A stretch of 64,000 bases of DNA from positions 3,345 to 67,344 of the forward strand of contig CAVOJU010000012.1 in NCBI GenBank assembly GCA_963696315.1, in the 5' to 3' direction. The notes under the pieces are model-generated. The model was not told the origin of the DNA and did no database searches. It saw nothing but the letters and a program-made list of their open reading frames with translations. Position numbers and translations under genes: made by a program. Of this stretch, positions 33,921-42,753 are shown piece after piece (the first letter of the stretch is position 1; every line of letters starts with the position of its first letter). The stretch is from CAWKEY01 sp963696315 (lineage in GTDB: Bacteria > Pseudomonadota > Gammaproteobacteria > Methylococcales > Methylomonadaceae).

Positions 33921-35615
33921 CCTAAAAAAATCAGTTGAGTTAATCCCTGCCAAAAATATGCAGCATAAACTTGACAGGCAAATGAAGATTATGTGCTGTA
34001 TTTAGCCCTCACAATTGATCAAATCTGGAGGTTTTAACAGAGCGCCTTTCAGGTATTTTTTCATCGCTTCACTCAAAATACGGTACCAGCATTGCAGTGG
34101 GGTCAACTGCGGCGCAATGGCTTTGAGTTCATCAAAAAACGCACAGACGCGCGCATAGGCTGCCCTTACATAAGCGGCTCGACCGTGGGTGCTGGTTATG
34201 GTAAGTGTCTTTTGTGCGGCATGGCTGGTTTGTTTACCAACACCATGCAACAGCAGCGGTCTGGAAACGATGGCTTCATAATGCTTATCCGGCTCCGCCA
34301 GTCTGACAAACAGTGACCACCAGTTATAGATAAGCGCAATCATGCGCGCGATAAAACGGCACGGTTTGATTTTCTGGGTCACAAATCCGCCCCAGCCCCA
34401 TTGGTTTTTGATTTCATCAAAGTTATTTTCACAATCGGCACGATCCCGATAATGCTGAACAATGGTCACCACCTCCGAGTCTAGCGAGGTGACCAAGACA
34501 CTGTATTCGAAAGCCGCCATGTCTTCAGCGGGTTCAAGAAGCGATACCTGCTGGGGTAAGGCTTGGTCGGTATCCGGCGCGATGACGATATTTTCTTGAA
34601 GCCGACGCCGCACCAGGACGACTCGACGCGGCTGTTTCCAGGTACTGAGCTTGAGTTCAGTGGCTAATGCCTCCCAACCCGCATGGGTTTGCTGCCAACC
34701 GGGTTTGCAATGCTGCTGAAGGATCAATTTTTTCACATAGGGTGTTTTCCGAAGCTTGAACAAATAATCGATGCCGCGCTGCTCGGCTTCGATCATGATA
34801 GTGTCGCTGCCCCAATCACAATCGCCCCGAATAAAAGCGGGCCAGTTCGTGCGTGGCAGACGCTCCAGTAAGGCCCATAAGCCGGGCGCGGAATAGGCGG
34901 CTGCACTGTGGTCACCCGCCTGAACCTCAACCTCGAGGATCAAGCGCAGATTCGCGATCATATACGTGTGATAGGTGTGCGAGGGCCGTCCGGGCTTGTG
35001 GGGATTGTAGCCAACGACGGCATCCTCCTGTTTGCCATAGAGGGTTTTAACCGTCACATCCGCATCCAGTATCCACGGCTGACTGAGCAAGGGGCGGTAA
35101 CAATACGCCAAATGGTCTTGTAGCCAACGGATACCGTCTTCCTCATCGATCTTGCCCAGTGCTCTGCGAGCACTGTCATCACTGACCACTTTCGACATGC
35201 CCAGTAATTGAGTGTTGACAGTATCCCCCATTAAGCTGGTGATATGCGCATAGCGGTTATGACCGGCGAGAATAGACAGCAACAACGATCCCAGGACATT
35301 GACTTTTTTGGGGGCGTTATTACTGGCATAGTTTAAAGGACATTCATCCACCCAAGGTTCGAATAAGTGACCCATTTTTAAAAACTGGATAAAAAACGGC
35401 AACTGTCCCAAGGGGGTGACGTGGGCTTGCGTATCCCATTCAATATGGATTTTTCCATCAAATGTATCGGCAACGAGTGCGCTGATTTCGCGCTTTTTGA
35501 GGTTTAATTCTGAGTCACCCTTTGGGTGAATAACTTTAGGTGGCAATACCATGGCTAAGCTCAAGCAATTCAGAGGGTTCAGATTATAACCTTAAGTTCG
35601 ACTGATTTTTTTAGG
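33921..35615. mobile_element. IS1380-type insertion sequence, complete
   Basis: A 1,695-base element with terminal inverted repeats beginning CCTAAAAAAATCAGT at both ends (about 18 of 21 positions match) and a single transposase gene on the minus strand. It is bounded by a perfect 5-base direct repeat TGAAA (33916-33920 and 35616-35620), so the insertion is intact and recent enough to keep its target duplication. It splits an antitoxin-like gene. Confidence 0.85.
34002..35564 (-). CDS. IS1380-family DDE transposase
   Basis: A 520-residue transposase. LDADVTVKTLYGKQEDAVVG and YNPHKPGRPSHTYH form the first catalytic block typical of IS1380, GDCDWGSD the second, and YRDRADCENNFDEIKNQWGW the third with the glutamate of the DDE triad. 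The frame is intact, with inverted repeats on both sides, so the element may be active. IS4-type transposases share the YREK region and are the alternative, but the GYNPHKPGRPSH box favours IS1380. Confidence 0.87.
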   Translation of the reverse strand: MSLAMVLPPKVIHPKGDSELNLKKREISALVADTFDGKIHIEWDTQAHVTPLGQLPFFIQFLKMGHLFEPWVDECPLNYASNNAPKKVNVLGSLLLSILAGHNRYAHITSLMGDTVNTQLLGMSKVVSDDSARRALGKIDEEDGIRWLQDHLAYCYRPLLSQPWILDADVTVKTLYGKQEDAVVGYNPHKPGRPSHTYHTYMIANLRLILEVEVQAGDHSAAAYSAPGLWALLERLPRTNWPAFIRGDCDWGSDTIMIEAEQRGIDYLFKLRKTPYVKKLILQQHCKPGWQQTHAGWEALATELKLSTWKQPRRVVLVRRRLQENIVIAPDTDQALPQQVSLLEPAEDMAAFEYSVLVTSLDSEVVTIVQHYRDRADCENNFDEIKNQWGWGGFVTQKIKPCRFIARMIALIYNWWSLFVRLAEPDKHYEAIVSRPLLLHGVGKQTSHAAQKTLTITSTHGRAAYVRAAYARVCAFFDELKAIAPQLTPLQCWYRILSEAMKKYLKGALLKPPDLINCEG

Positions 35616-35929
35616 TGAAATGGCTGTTTCACAACTGACTGCCAACGAACTTATGCACAATCAGAATGGTTTGAAGAATTTGTGGCAGATCAGTGGGATA
35701 ACAAAATTGAGGCCGATATTTTAACGGGTCGTTTGGATGCGGTCGGCAAACGTGCTGATGATGAATTTCTCACTGGTCGTTGAATACGCAACCGATGGCA
35801 CTTGTTGGATGGCTTCCGCAATGGTGCGACCTCAATTTTATGACAGCCTAAAGAAACAGATGGACATTATTCCTATATTTTGAGATAGAAGCTTAAACGG
35901 ATTTAATCCTTAAAACTTAAGAACAGACA

Positions 35930-37233
35930 TGGCCGCAAAAATTATAAGAAAAGAAGGGAAAAAGCTCATTATAGAGATAACAATTGATCTCGAAGATTCG
36001 ATGCTGGACAGTGAGGAAGCGATTCAGGCGGTCGTCAATGAGGCAGGCAGCTCTCGCTACTGAAGAAGCCTTGAAGCAATTCGACACCCAAGGGGAAGCG
36101 ATTGAAATAGAGGGCAAACAATGGCGAAGCAAGGGGCAGGAACAAAAGTTCTACCAAACGCCTTATGGAGAAATTCAGTGTGCGAGGCATGTTTATCACC
36201 ACCACGGACGCGGAAAAACCTTCTGCCCGTTGGAGCAATCCGCGCGCATCATTGGTAGTTCAACGCCGCGGTTTGCCAAGCAGGTGGGCATTAAAATGGC
36301 GTGTAACGCGGCACGCGAAGTCCAACAGGATTTCCTGGAATGCCAAGGACGAAAAATATCGGCATCGTTCTTGCAAAACTTATCCCAAAAAGTAGCGGGC
36401 ATAGCCGAGCAACAGGAAACCAAGTGGCATTACGATCTGCCGAATTTTCAGCAGCGCTATTGCATCAATAGCCATCAGCCTGGACGGCACTTGTATGCAC
36501 CTGAGCAAAGAAGGTTGGCGGGAAGCCATGGCGGGCACGATCAGTTTTTATGATGCCAAAGGCGAACGGCAACATACTATTTATCTGGGGGCTACGCCTG
36601 AATATGGCAAAGCGGAGTTCTTGCGCCGTTTTACCGCAGAGATTGAGCGCGTAAAAGCGCACTTTCCGAATGCAAAGAGGGTCGGGCTAGCCGATGGCGC
36701 TGAATGCAACTGGCAATTCTTAACGCCGCATACCCAGACACAGGTTCTCGATTTTTATCATGCGAGCAGTTATCTGGGCGCCGTCGCTAATGCAAAATAT
36801 CCTAAGGATAAAAATGCTCACAAAGCCTGGTTGGAAGATCGCTGCCATCAACTGAAACACACAGCGGGGGCTGCCGAGGCACTTTATAATGAAATGGTGG
36901 CGCTACAAGCACGAAAAAGCACCCAAAAATTACCGCGACATCTGCGAGACAAGCTGGGGGCAGCCGTTACCTATTATAAAAATCATCGGCACCAAATGAA
37001 CTACATCAGTTACACCGAGCAAAATTTTCCGATTGGCTCGGGCGTGACAGAAGCGGCTTGTAAAACGCTTATAAAACAGCGATTTTGTCTTGCCGGTATG
37101 CGCTGGAAACAACCCGGTGCGGCTGGCATTTTAAATTTACGGGCATTAGTTTTAACGGCTCAAAAGATGGACACAGTTTTGGCAAAAAATAAATCTCTTT
37201 GGCGTTCCTTCTGTTGCGGCTGCTTTAAATTGA
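35930..37233 (+). pseudogene. ISKra4-family transposase, decayed by frameshifts
   Basis: From ATG 35930 the protein runs over several frames: MAAKIIRKEGKKLIIEI to about 36060, then QAALATEEALKQFDTQGEAI to about 36470, then AIASIAISLDGTCMHLSKEG on to about 37160 (with LADGAECNW, VLDFYHASSYL and FPIGSGVTEAACKTLIKQR), and finally RWTQFWQKINLFGVP to a stop at 37231-37233. These segments follow the ISKra4 order. At least three frame changes, so the element is inactive. I could not find its terminal repeats. Confidence 0.75.
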
Positions 37234-37445
37234 GGCTGCACCCCCGCAATGATGGTCCTTCTGTTCAACCAAGTTGTTACAACGCTCGTGCATGGTCAAA
37301 ATACAACGAGACCGGTAAAATACATCTTATGATCAATAAACGTCTAATGAAATATTCCAATCGCGCCACTGCCTCTGCATCACTCTGCGGCGGCTGAACT
37401 CTTGGTGTTTATATTTCTATCGTATTGCTAATGGAGGCTATCCCT

Positions 37446-37679
37446 ATGATCTTGACCGTCGAACAAATTGCCGAAGAGGCACTCGCTTTGCCTAGCGAAG
37501 CACGCGCCCTACTTGCTGACCGTCTGGTAGAAAGCCTTGACCCGGCAGAAGACGGCTACATTCAACAGCTTTGGTCCGCCGAGGCACGGCGACGCCGTGA
37601 CGATATCCGGGCCGGACGTGTCCAGACTATCCCCGGTGATGAAGCATTGGAACGTGTTCGGCGAGTGTTTGCCCGATGA
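37446..37679 (+). CDS. Addiction-module antitoxin (RelB-like, unstable antitoxin family)
   Basis: A 77-residue protein with the start ILTVEQIAEEALALPSEARALLADRLVESL typical of the short helical addiction-module proteins that pair with RelE/ParE toxins. ATG 37446 is preceded at good distance by GGAGG; in-frame upstream starts lack one. The stop overlaps the toxin ATG (ATGA), a usual toxin-antitoxin layout. It would bind the toxin and its own promoter. Confidence 0.87.
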   Translation: MILTVEQIAEEALALPSEARALLADRLVESLDPAEDGYIQQLWSAEARRRRDDIRAGRVQTIPGDEALERVRRVFAR

Positions 37680-37978
37680 GATATGAGTTCCACCCCGACG
37701 CCCTCGCAGAGTACGAAGAGGCCGCCCGGTATTATGCGGGTTGTCAGGAGGGTTTGGAACTCCGTTTCATAGCGGCGGTTGAACACACTGTCCAGCAGAT
37801 TCTCGAAGCTCCCGAACGCTGGCTTATCCTGGAGGAAGATATTCGGCGATGTCTTACGCGCGTATTTCCTTATGCTGTGTTGTATACCATCGAAAAGGAC
37901 TATGTACTTATTATCGCGGTTATGCACTGCCACCGCGAGCCCGGTTACTGGCATCATCGTGTTCACAATCGCGTCTGA
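37676..37978 (+). CDS. RelE/ParE-family toxin
   Basis: A 100-residue toxin: FHPDALAEYEEAARYYAGCQEGLELRFIAAVEHT is the N-terminal helical hairpin of the family, and the C-terminal strands contain RRCLTRVFPYAVLYTIEKDYVLIIAVMHCHREPGYW with the conserved FPY and H-R near the end. ParE poisons DNA gyrase and RelE cleaves mRNA on the ribosome; sequence alone does not decide which. Coupled to the antitoxin. It lies in an accessory island with IS elements. Confidence 0.87.
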   Translation: MRYEFHPDALAEYEEAARYYAGCQEGLELRFIAAVEHTVQQILEAPERWLILEEDIRRCLTRVFPYAVLYTIEKDYVLIIAVMHCHREPGYWHHRVHNRV

Positions 37979-38038
37979 CATTGTGCTCCAGATGAACGCT
38001 TTCCGCTACGCTTCAAGCATCGGCTGAGCTTTGATGCG

Positions 38039-38067
38039 TTGGGTTACGGCTACTACCTTACCCAACC
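38039..38067. repeat. REP-like palindrome (GTTGGGT...ACCCAAC)
   Basis: A 7-bp stem GTTGGGT / ACCCAAC encloses about 15 bases ahead of the DUF29 gene. It resembles the palindrome at 33709-33734 on the other side of the IS/toxin-antitoxin segment. Confidence 0.5.
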
Positions 38068-38096
38068 AGGTCTCTTACATATAAAGAGGTTTCAAA

Positions 38097-38525
38097 ATGA
38101 GTGATTATCAAAAAGACTTTTACAGTTGGACCTGTGAACAAGCTGAATTGTTGAAGGCAGGACGGTTTAATGAGTTGGACGTGTTCAACCTTGTTGAGGA
38201 AATAGAAACAATGGGCAGAAGTGAAAAGCGGGAATTGCAAAGCCGATTAATGGTATTGCTCGTTCATCTTTTAAAATGGCAATATCAGCCTGCCAGGCGT
38301 GGCCGTAGTTGGATATTAACGATTAAAGGCCAGCGTATTAACTTAGAGGATGTCATTAATGATAATCCCGGGCTTAAGCCTCAATTACTTGATCTATTAA
38401 GTAATGCTTATCGATTGGCAATAGTTGAAGCATCTAAACAAACAATGCTAGAAGAAAGTATATTTCCAGTAAAATGTCCTTGGACACTTGATCAAATAAG
38501 GGATGAAGGATATTTTCCTGATTAA
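38097..38525 (+). CDS. DUF29-family protein
   Basis: A 142-residue protein with the DUF29 pattern: YQKDFYSWTCEQAELLKAG, the central EEIETMGRSEKREL and LLVHLLKWQYQP, and a C-terminal CPWTLDQIRDEGYFP. DUF29 proteins are found in cyanobacteria and proteobacteria, often in many copies and next to mobile or toxin-antitoxin genes; their function is unknown. It is preceded by AGAGG at a suitable distance. Confidence 0.87.
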   Translation: MSDYQKDFYSWTCEQAELLKAGRFNELDVFNLVEEIETMGRSEKRELQSRLMVLLVHLLKWQYQPARRGRSWILTIKGQRINLEDVINDNPGLKPQLLDLLSNAYRLAIVEASKQTMLEESIFPVKCPWTLDQIRDEGYFPD

Positions 38526-38531
38526 CTGTGG

Positions 38532-38556
38532 GGTGGGCAATGCTTTACTACCCACC
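38532..38556. repeat. REP-like repeat (GGTGGGC...CCCACC)
   Basis: GGTGGG (38532-38537) pairs with CCCACC (38551-38556) around GCAATGCTTTACTA. The same unit in slightly different form lies at 33769-33791. It falls between the DUF29 gene and hisB. Confidence 0.5.
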
Positions 38557-38585
38557 GATTAATCTACCCACCATATTTGAAAACC

Positions 38586-39179
38586 ATGACTCAACGCACA
38601 GCCGAAGTCGAGCGCAATACGCTCGAAACCCAAATTAAAATTAAAATCAACCTGGATGGAACGGGTAAAGCCTCATTCGTAACGGGCGTACCTTTTCTTG
38701 ACCATATGCTCGATCAAATCGCCCGGCATGGCCTGATTGATATGGATATTAATGCCAAAGGTGATTTGGAGATTGATGCACATCACACCGTTGAAGATAT
38801 CGGTATTACTTTAGGTCAGGCGTTTGCCAAAGCCATCGGCGATAAAAAAGGCATTTATCGTTACGGACATTCATACATCCCATTGGATGAAGCCTTGTCT
38901 CGGGTAGTCATTGATTTTTCCGGCCGTCCAGGCTTGTTCTATGACGTTAAATACCCCAAAGCCATGATAGGCAGCTTTGACGTGGATTTGTTCAGGGAGT
39001 TTTTTCAAGGTTTTGTCAATCATGCCGGCGTCACCCTGCATATTGATAGCTTGAAAGGCGCAAATGCACATCATGTCGCCGAAACCATTTTTAAAGCCCT
39101 GGGCCGAGCCATACGCATGGCAATTACCCCAGATACGCGAATGGCAGGTATAATGCCGTCAACCAAAGGCTGCCTTTAA
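38586..39179 (+). CDS. hisB: Imidazoleglycerol-phosphate dehydratase
   Basis: Sixth step of histidine synthesis: imidazoleglycerol phosphate to imidazoleacetol phosphate. A 197-residue monofunctional HisB without the N-terminal phosphatase domain of enterics. Manganese-binding histidine clusters are seen in FLDHMLDQIARHG, DAHHTVEDIGI, FVNHAGVTLH and NAHHVAE. I take ATG 38586; a TTG three codons upstream is not needed. First gene of hisBHAFIE-tatABC. Confidence 0.95.
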   Translation: MTQRTAEVERNTLETQIKIKINLDGTGKASFVTGVPFLDHMLDQIARHGLIDMDINAKGDLEIDAHHTVEDIGITLGQAFAKAIGDKKGIYRYGHSYIPLDEALSRVVIDFSGRPGLFYDVKYPKAMIGSFDVDLFREFFQGFVNHAGVTLHIDSLKGANAHHVAETIFKALGRAIRMAITPDTRMAGIMPSTKGCL

Positions 39180-39264
39180 AATAAAGGCACAAGACTAAAA
39201 GCGAAAAAAGCTGCCCTGTAAATTTTAGCCTTGAACCTTTAACTATGACCCTTTAGCCTTTTTT

Positions 39265-39906
39265 ATGTCCTCTGTTGCTGTTATTGATTACGGAATGGGT
39301 AATTTGCATTCAATTGCAAAAGCCCTGCAACATGCCGATCCTGAAGTCGATGTGCAAATCGTTTCCGATGCCGATGTAATTTTGCAAGCAGATCGCGTGG
39401 TTTTCCCCGGAGTCGGGGCGATACGTGATTGTATGCAGGCGCTCAATCAATCGGGTTTATACGCTGTTATCCAAAGCGTAGCTAAAACAAAACCGCTGCT
39501 GGGAATTTGCTTGGGCATGCAGGCTTTGTTGACGGATAGCGAAGAAAATGACAGTACCGACTGCCTGAATGTGATTCCAGGCCATGTCGTGCGTTTTCCC
39601 GAAGCGCTAAAAGACAGCGCCGGCAATAATCTGAAAATTCCGCACATGGGCTGGAACCAGGTTCATCAGCGGCCGCACCCCTTGTGGCAAGGCATCCCGC
39701 AAGACAGCCGGTTTTATTTTGTGCACAGCTACTATGCACAACCTGACAATGCCGCAGTGATCGCAGCGACAACCGACTACCCTAACCCATTTGCCTGCGC
39801 CTTGGCTCAAGACAATGTTTTTGCCGTACAATTTCACCCTGAAAAAAGTCAGGCCGTCGGTTTACGGCTGCTGCAAAATTTTTTGCATTGGGATGGCCAG
39901 ATTTAA
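39265..39906 (+). CDS. hisH: Imidazole glycerol phosphate synthase, glutaminase subunit
   Basis: A 213-residue class I glutamine amidotransferase that feeds ammonia to HisF. The nucleophile is in GICLGMQ and the His-Glu pair in QFHPEKS; the N-terminal IDYGMGNLHSI and FPGVGAI segments are standard for HisH. Separated from hisB by 85 bases, the largest gap in the operon. Confidence 0.95.
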   Translation: MSSVAVIDYGMGNLHSIAKALQHADPEVDVQIVSDADVILQADRVVFPGVGAIRDCMQALNQSGLYAVIQSVAKTKPLLGICLGMQALLTDSEENDSTDCLNVIPGHVVRFPEALKDSAGNNLKIPHMGWNQVHQRPHPLWQGIPQDSRFYFVHSYYAQPDNAAVIAATTDYPNPFACALAQDNVFAVQFHPEKSQAVGLRLLQNFLHWDGQI

Positions 39907-39941
39907 ATTCACAATCATACGCTGTTGAGGTTTTATTATTT

Positions 39942-40673
39942 ATGCTGTTGATACCTGCAATTGATTTAAAAGAAGGCAAATGCGTCCGTTTGCGGCAGGG
40001 GCGAATGGATGAGGACACGGTATTTTCCGATGACCCGGTTGCCGTCGCCGGCAAGTGGGTCGCCGCCGGCGCCAAAAGACTGCATTTGGTCGATCTGGAC
40101 GGTGCCTTTGCCGGCAAACCGGTCAATGCCGAGGTGATTCATGCCATCGTCGAGGCCTACCCGACTGTGCCGGTGCAGATTGGCGGCGGCATTCGCGACG
40201 AAGAAACCATTCAAATTTATCTGAATGCCGGTGTCGAATACGTGATTATCGGCACCAAGGCGGTCAATGCGCCGCACTTTGTCAAAGATATGGCGCTGGA
40301 ATATCCACGGCGCATCATCGTCGGACTCGATGCCAAAGACGGCAAGGTGGCTATCGACGGCTGGTCCAAACTATCGCGGCATGATGTGATCGATCTGGCT
40401 CAGCATTTTGAAGAAGATGGCGTCGAGGCCATTATTTACACCGATATTTCCCGTGACGGCATGATGCAGGGCGTAAATGTCGAAGCCACCGCCCGCCTGG
40501 CGCGGGCAATCAAGATCCCGGTGATCGCCTCCGGCGGCATCACCAATATGGATGACATCAGAGCCCTGGGCGCGGTTGCCGGCGACGGCATCATGGGCGC
40601 CATTACCGGGCGGGCCATTTATGAAGGCACGCTGGATTTTGCCGAAGCCGAAAAACTGGCTGAATCCTTCTAA
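39942..40673 (+). CDS. hisA: Phosphoribosylformimino-5-aminoimidazole carboxamide ribotide isomerase
   Basis: A 243-residue TIM-barrel isomerase, fourth step of histidine synthesis. Start MLLIPAIDLKEGKCVRLRQG carries the first catalytic Asp; the second is in YTDISRDGM, and phosphate-binding loops are GGGIRD and ASGGI. The ATG at 39942 with GAGG upstream is preferred over an upstream in-frame ATG within hisH. It is 4 bases from hisF. Confidence 0.96.
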   Translation: MLLIPAIDLKEGKCVRLRQGRMDEDTVFSDDPVAVAGKWVAAGAKRLHLVDLDGAFAGKPVNAEVIHAIVEAYPTVPVQIGGGIRDEETIQIYLNAGVEYVIIGTKAVNAPHFVKDMALEYPRRIIVGLDAKDGKVAIDGWSKLSRHDVIDLAQHFEEDGVEAIIYTDISRDGMMQGVNVEATARLARAIKIPVIASGGITNMDDIRALGAVAGDGIMGAITGRAIYEGTLDFAEAEKLAESF

Positions 40674-40677
40674 AATC

Positions 40678-41454
40678 ATGAGCCTGGCTAAACGTATCAT
40701 TCCCTGTCTGGATGTCGATAACGGCCGCGTCGTCAAGGGCGTCAAGTTTGTCGATATTCGTGATGCCGGTGATCCGGTTGAAATCGCCAGACGTTATGAC
40801 CGCGAGGGCGCCGACGAAATCACCTTTCTGGATATTACCGCCACTCACCACGACCGCGACACCATCGTGCATGTGGTCGAACAGGTGGCCAGCGAGGTTT
40901 TTATTCCGCTGACCGTCGGCGGCGGCATCAGAACGCTGGACGATATTCGCCGTATGCTCAATGCCGGCGCCGACAAGGTCGGCATTAACAGTGCGGCGGT
41001 TGCAAATCCCGAATTTGTGCGTGAAGCGGCGCAGCGTTTCGGTTCGCAGTGTATCGTCGTTGCCATTGATGCCAAAAAAGTCAGCCAGCCCGGCGAAACG
41101 GATCGCTGGGAACTATTCACGCACGGTGGACGCAAACCGACCGGCATTAATGCCGTCGAGTGGGCGAAAAAAATGGTCGACTTCGGCGCCGGTGAAATTC
41201 TGTTGACCAGCATGGACCGGGACGGCACCCGGGAAGGGTTTGATCTGCAATTGACCCGCACCATCAGCGAAGCCGTAACCGTGCCGGTGATTGCCTCCGG
41301 CGGCGTCGGCAATCTCGACCATCTGGCCGATGGCGTGATTGAAGGCAAAGCCGATGCCGTGCTGGCGGCGAGCATTTTTCACTTTGCCGAATACAGTATT
41401 GAACAGGCGAAAAAGCACATGGCGGCGCGCGGCATCGAGGTGCGCTTGAAATGA
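40678..41454 (+). CDS. hisF: Imidazole glycerol phosphate synthase, cyclase subunit
   Basis: A 258-residue TIM-barrel cyclase that joins ammonia from HisH to the ribotide, giving imidazoleglycerol phosphate and AICAR. MSLAKRIIPCLDVDNGRVVKG has the catalytic Asp of strand 1, and LLTSMDRDGT that of strand 5. Homologous to HisA next door. A longer in-frame start within hisA is rejected because family members start at MSLAKRII. Overlaps hisI by 4 bases. Confidence 0.97.
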   Translation: MSLAKRIIPCLDVDNGRVVKGVKFVDIRDAGDPVEIARRYDREGADEITFLDITATHHDRDTIVHVVEQVASEVFIPLTVGGGIRTLDDIRRMLNAGADKVGINSAAVANPEFVREAAQRFGSQCIVVAIDAKKVSQPGETDRWELFTHGGRKPTGINAVEWAKKMVDFGAGEILLTSMDRDGTREGFDLQLTRTISEAVTVPVIASGGVGNLDHLADGVIEGKADAVLAASIFHFAEYSIEQAKKHMAARGIEVRLK

Positions 41455-41843
41455 GCACAGCCTGGCTGGATGAAATACGCTGGAGCGAAGACGGTCTGAT
41501 CCCGGTCATTGCGCAGCAGGCCGATACCGGCAGAATCCTGATGTTTGCCTGGATGAACCGCGAGTCATTGGCCCTGACTGTGGCGGAAGGCTATGCCGTG
41601 TACTGGTCAAGATCACGTCATAAATTATGGCGTAAAGGCGAAGAATCCGGCCACCGGCAAAAAATTATCGGCGTGTTCCTGGATTGTGATGAAGATGTCA
41701 TTTTGCTCAAGATTGAACAGGAAGGCGGCATTGCTTGTCATACTGGCCGTGAAAGCTGTTTTTATCGGCAACTGCTTGATGGCCAGTGGCAAAGTGTAGA
41801 GCCGGTGTTAAAAGATCCCGCGACTATTTACAAAAAGCCATGA
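41451..41843 (+). CDS. hisI: Phosphoribosyl-AMP cyclohydrolase
   Basis: A 130-residue zinc enzyme, third step of the pathway. FAWMNRESLALT, YWSRSRHKLWRKGEESGH and DCDEDVILLKIEQEGGIACHT with the conserved cysteines (DCD, ACH, SCF) define the family. It is separate from HisE, unlike the fused HisIE of enterics. Start and stop both overlap the neighbours by 4 bases. Confidence 0.96.
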   Translation: MSTAWLDEIRWSEDGLIPVIAQQADTGRILMFAWMNRESLALTVAEGYAVYWSRSRHKLWRKGEESGHRQKIIGVFLDCDEDVILLKIEQEGGIACHTGRESCFYRQLLDGQWQSVEPVLKDPATIYKKP

Positions 41844-42157
41844 ACGACGTATTACAACAATTAGCGCACATTCTGGAGCAGCGTAAACTGGAGTCGGCAG
41901 ACAAATCTTATGTTGCCAGTCTTTACGCCAAGGGCTTGGACACGATTCTGAAAAAAATCGGCGAGGAAGCCACGGAAACAGTTATCGCGGCCAAAGGCGG
42001 TGATAAAAAGCAGATTGTTTATGAGACCGCCGATCTCTGGTTTCACTGCATGGTGTTGCTGGCAGATCAGGGGCTGGGGCCGGATGATGTCTTGCAGGAG
42101 CTGCAACGCCGTTTTGGCTTGTCCGGCCTTGAAGAAAAAGCCCAGCGCAACAAATAA
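41840..42157 (+). CDS. hisE: Phosphoribosyl-ATP pyrophosphatase
   Basis: A 105-residue all-alpha MazG-like hydrolase, second step of the pathway. SYVASLYAKGLDTILKKIGEEATETVIAAK has the acidic metal-binding residues (GEEATE), followed by ETADLWFHCMVLL. ATG 41840 overlaps the hisI stop; the upstream in-frame start lies within hisI. Followed by tatA after 47 bases. Confidence 0.95.
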   Translation: MNDVLQQLAHILEQRKLESADKSYVASLYAKGLDTILKKIGEEATETVIAAKGGDKKQIVYETADLWFHCMVLLADQGLGPDDVLQELQRRFGLSGLEEKAQRNK

Positions 42158-42204
42158 ATGACTATTCAAAGACTCGTCTTGAGTCGATTACCTGGAGTTA
42201 TAAA

Positions 42205-42420
42205 ATGGGTCTAAGCATTCCACACCTGTTAGTTGTTTTGGCTATTGTCATTATTATCTTTGGCACCAAACGCCTGCGTAACCTGGGCGCTGATTTAGGC
42301 GGCGCTATCAAAGGTTTCCGCGCGGCCGTTAAAGAAGGTGAAGAAGATAAAAAGCCCGAAGAAGATGCCGGGCACACCATCGAAGGCGAAGTAACATCCA
42401 AAAAAAACGAGAACAGTTAA
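42205..42420 (+). CDS. tatA: Sec-independent protein translocase TatA
   Basis: A 71-residue pore-forming subunit of the twin-arginine translocase. One N-terminal helix (PHLLVVLAIVIIIFGTKRL) with the FG-T/K-RL hinge, an amphipathic helix (LGGAIKGFRAAVKEG) and an acidic tail. Placed after the his operon, as in several gammaproteobacteria. Confidence 0.95.
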   Translation: MGLSIPHLLVVLAIVIIIFGTKRLRNLGADLGGAIKGFRAAVKEGEEDKKPEEDAGHTIEGEVTSKKNENS

Positions 42421-42429
42421 ACTGCTGTT

Positions 42430-42753
42430 ATGTTTGATATAGGCTTCTCCGAACTGTGTATGATTGGCCTGGTCGCCTTATTGGTGATTGGGCCGGAAAG
42501 ATTGCCCAAGGTAGCTCGGCTTGCAGGCTTTTGGCTGGGCAAGACGCGCAACATGATTGCTTCTGTCAAGGCTGAAATCAGAGAAGAACTACACGCCGAA
42601 GAAATGCGTCAGATCTTCAAAGAACAGGCCGGTATGAAAGAATTTCGGCAAATACTCGATGACGTCTCAACGACAGCCGACTCGGTAAAATCGTCGCTCG
42701 AGCAGTTGCCGGACACTCTCGCAGACCAGACCAAACCGAATGAATCAAAATGA
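42430..42753 (+). CDS. tatB: Sec-independent protein translocase TatB
   Basis: A 107-residue subunit that, with TatC, binds twin-arginine signal peptides. MFDIGFSELCMIGLVALLVIGPERLP is the standard N-terminus with the membrane Glu and GPERLP hinge; an amphipathic and two further helices follow. Overlaps tatC by 14 bases. Confidence 0.95.
   Translation: MFDIGFSELCMIGLVALLVIGPERLPKVARLAGFWLGKTRNMIASVKAEIREELHAEEMRQIFKEQAGMKEFRQILDDVSTTADSVKSSLEQLPDTLADQTKPNESK

Larger units (their letters stand above)
33896..35783 (+). pseudogene. Antitoxin-like gene interrupted by the IS element
   Basis: The first 25 bases (33896-33920, MSNIQDLE) and the remainder (35621-35783) join across the insertion, with one target copy removed, to read MSNIQDLEMAVSQLTANEL, then after one missing base SEWFEEFVADQWDNKIEAD and LTGRLDAVGKRADDEFLTGR-stop. 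This is about 70 residues and resembles small antitoxins of the type ...ELEKAVSQLPADEL...FRAWF...WDRQIEADI..GKLD. No clear toxin follows. The gene is dead through the insertion and also a frameshift. Confidence 0.65.
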
